A DNA stretch of 6,836 nt from UBA8516 sp035457865 (GTDB lineage Archaea > Thermoproteota > Nitrososphaeria > Nitrososphaerales > Nitrosopumilaceae): the NCBI GenBank assembly GCA_035457865.1, contig DATIAR010000098.1:1-6836 (forward strand), written 5' to 3'. Below the pieces are notes generated by a model that was not told the origin of the DNA, did no database searches, and saw only the letters and a list, made by a program, of their open reading frames with translations. Both the position numbers and the translations under genes were made by a program. The stretch's first letter is position 1. Every line of letters starts with the position of its first letter. This document shows positions 6,364 through 6,836 of this stretch, piece by piece.

Positions 6364-6390
6364 TTTAAATAATCTATTAGGTTGCCCTAA
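6364..6390 (+). promoter_or_regulatory. TATA box and 14-bp operator of the secreted helical protein gene
   Basis: TTTAAATAA (6364-6372) is followed by TTAGGTTGCCCTAA at 6377-6390, then six bases to the ATG at 6397. The expected transcription start is about 6391-6397, so the message is leaderless or nearly so. The operator has perfect TTAGG/CCTAA arms and is the third copy in the window. This places the downstream gene under the same control as the iron permease operon. Confidence 0.72.
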
Positions 6391-6396
6391 TTCTGC

Positions 6397-6836
6397 ATGA
6401 GCAAAAAAATCTTGAGACTATCTGGACTGATATTCATTTTAGCGTTATCCTCGTATGTAATTCCAGTATTTGCAGAAGAAGATGAAAAAGTGACTTTTGC
6501 AGGTTATCTTGAAGAAATGCTTGGCCATTTCCATGCAATTGAAAGTAACTTGGATGAGAACAACAAGCAGCTGGCCACTACACATGCATTACATCCTATT
6601 GCAGAACTATTCGACTTAATATCTCCAGAGTTGCAAGAACATGATGCTGAATTAGATTTAGAGCTAAAACAGGCCTTGTTTGAACTTAATGATAAAACCA
6701 CCTCTGCTGGTGTTACAAGGGAACAAGCACAAGAAGCAATTGATGAGGCAAAAGACCTAGTTGAAATCGTCCGTGCTACAGTTGTGGGCGATGAATACGA
6801 CAAGACAAACTTCAAAATTAAATTAATTATAGGATT
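6397..6836 (+). CDS. Secreted helical protein resembling the permease ectodomain (3' end outside window)
   Basis: The open frame runs from ATG 6397 to the window edge, giving 146 residues with no stop. Residues 1-26 form a clear Sec signal peptide: basic MSKK, hydrophobic core 10-24, small residues VFA before EEDE. The mature part is predicted to be helical and acidic. It has H44, H46, H63 and H66 and the segment HPIAELFDLI near 66-75. The pattern of helices from about residue 36 to 132 resembles the repeating units in the ectodomain of the FTR1 permease upstream, though identity by eye is low. It may therefore be a second FTR1-type permease whose membrane part lies beyond the window, or a soluble partner of the first. 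The promoter carries the shared DtxR-like operator, so expression probably rises when iron is scarce. Exact function is unknown. Confidence 0.75.
   Translation, partial: MSKKILRLSGLIFILALSSYVIPVFAEEDEKVTFAGYLEEMLGHFHAIESNLDENNKQLATTHALHPIAELFDLISPELQEHDAELDLELKQALFELNDKTTSAGVTREQAQEAIDEAKDLVEIVRATVVGDEYDKTNFKIKLIIG

Noticed and set aside
6504..6815. Open frame of 103 codons on the minus strand
   Set aside because: It is antisense to the signal-peptide-bearing protein starting at 6397. Its serine/cysteine-rich composition is that of an antisense shadow, and it has no promoter.

Overview
The window looks like a piece of a Nitrososphaerota (Thaumarchaeota) chromosome, probably from the Nitrosopumilus/Nitrosarchaeum/Nitrosotenuis group. 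The evidence is AT-rich sequence, archaeal TTTAAATA-type promoters placed so that transcripts are leaderless or nearly so, frequent TTG/GTG starts, and protein families typical of that phylum. The genus is an inference and cannot be fixed from the sequence alone. No rRNA, tRNA, CRISPR or mobile element was seen.

Layout: (1) bases 1-399, the 3' part of a winged-helix/DUF4443-like regulator, cut by the window edge. (2) 461-1423, a two-gene cobalt-transport operon, cbtB then cbtA, with its own TATA box, a leaderless GTG start and an AT-rich hairpin/T-tract terminator. (3) 1546-1875, minus strand, a small ArsR-like winged-helix regulator. (4) A 113-bp divergent promoter region carrying two copies of a 14-bp operator and a separate 18-bp palindrome. 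(5) 1989-4214, an FTR1-family iron permease with a large repetitive helical ectodomain. (6) 4201-6321, a divergent hydantoinase/oxoprolinase (HyuA)-family protein whose start lies inside the end of the permease gene. (7) 6397 to the window end, the N-terminal part of a secreted helical protein that resembles a repeat of the permease ectodomain.

The main new observation is regulatory. Three promoters (the regulator, the permease-HyuA operon and the secreted protein) each carry TATA box - 14-bp palindrome - start codon in the same order. The three operators are TTAGGTTGGCCTAA, TTAGCTTACCCTAA and TTAGGTTGCCCTAA. This matches the core of the DtxR/IdeR-type metal-repressor box, so the block reads as a small metal-responsive (probably iron) uptake regulon. 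Within it an iron permease is translationally coupled to a HyuA-like ATPase-fold protein and followed by a co-regulated secreted protein. The cbtBA operon next door has no such operator and appears to be controlled separately.
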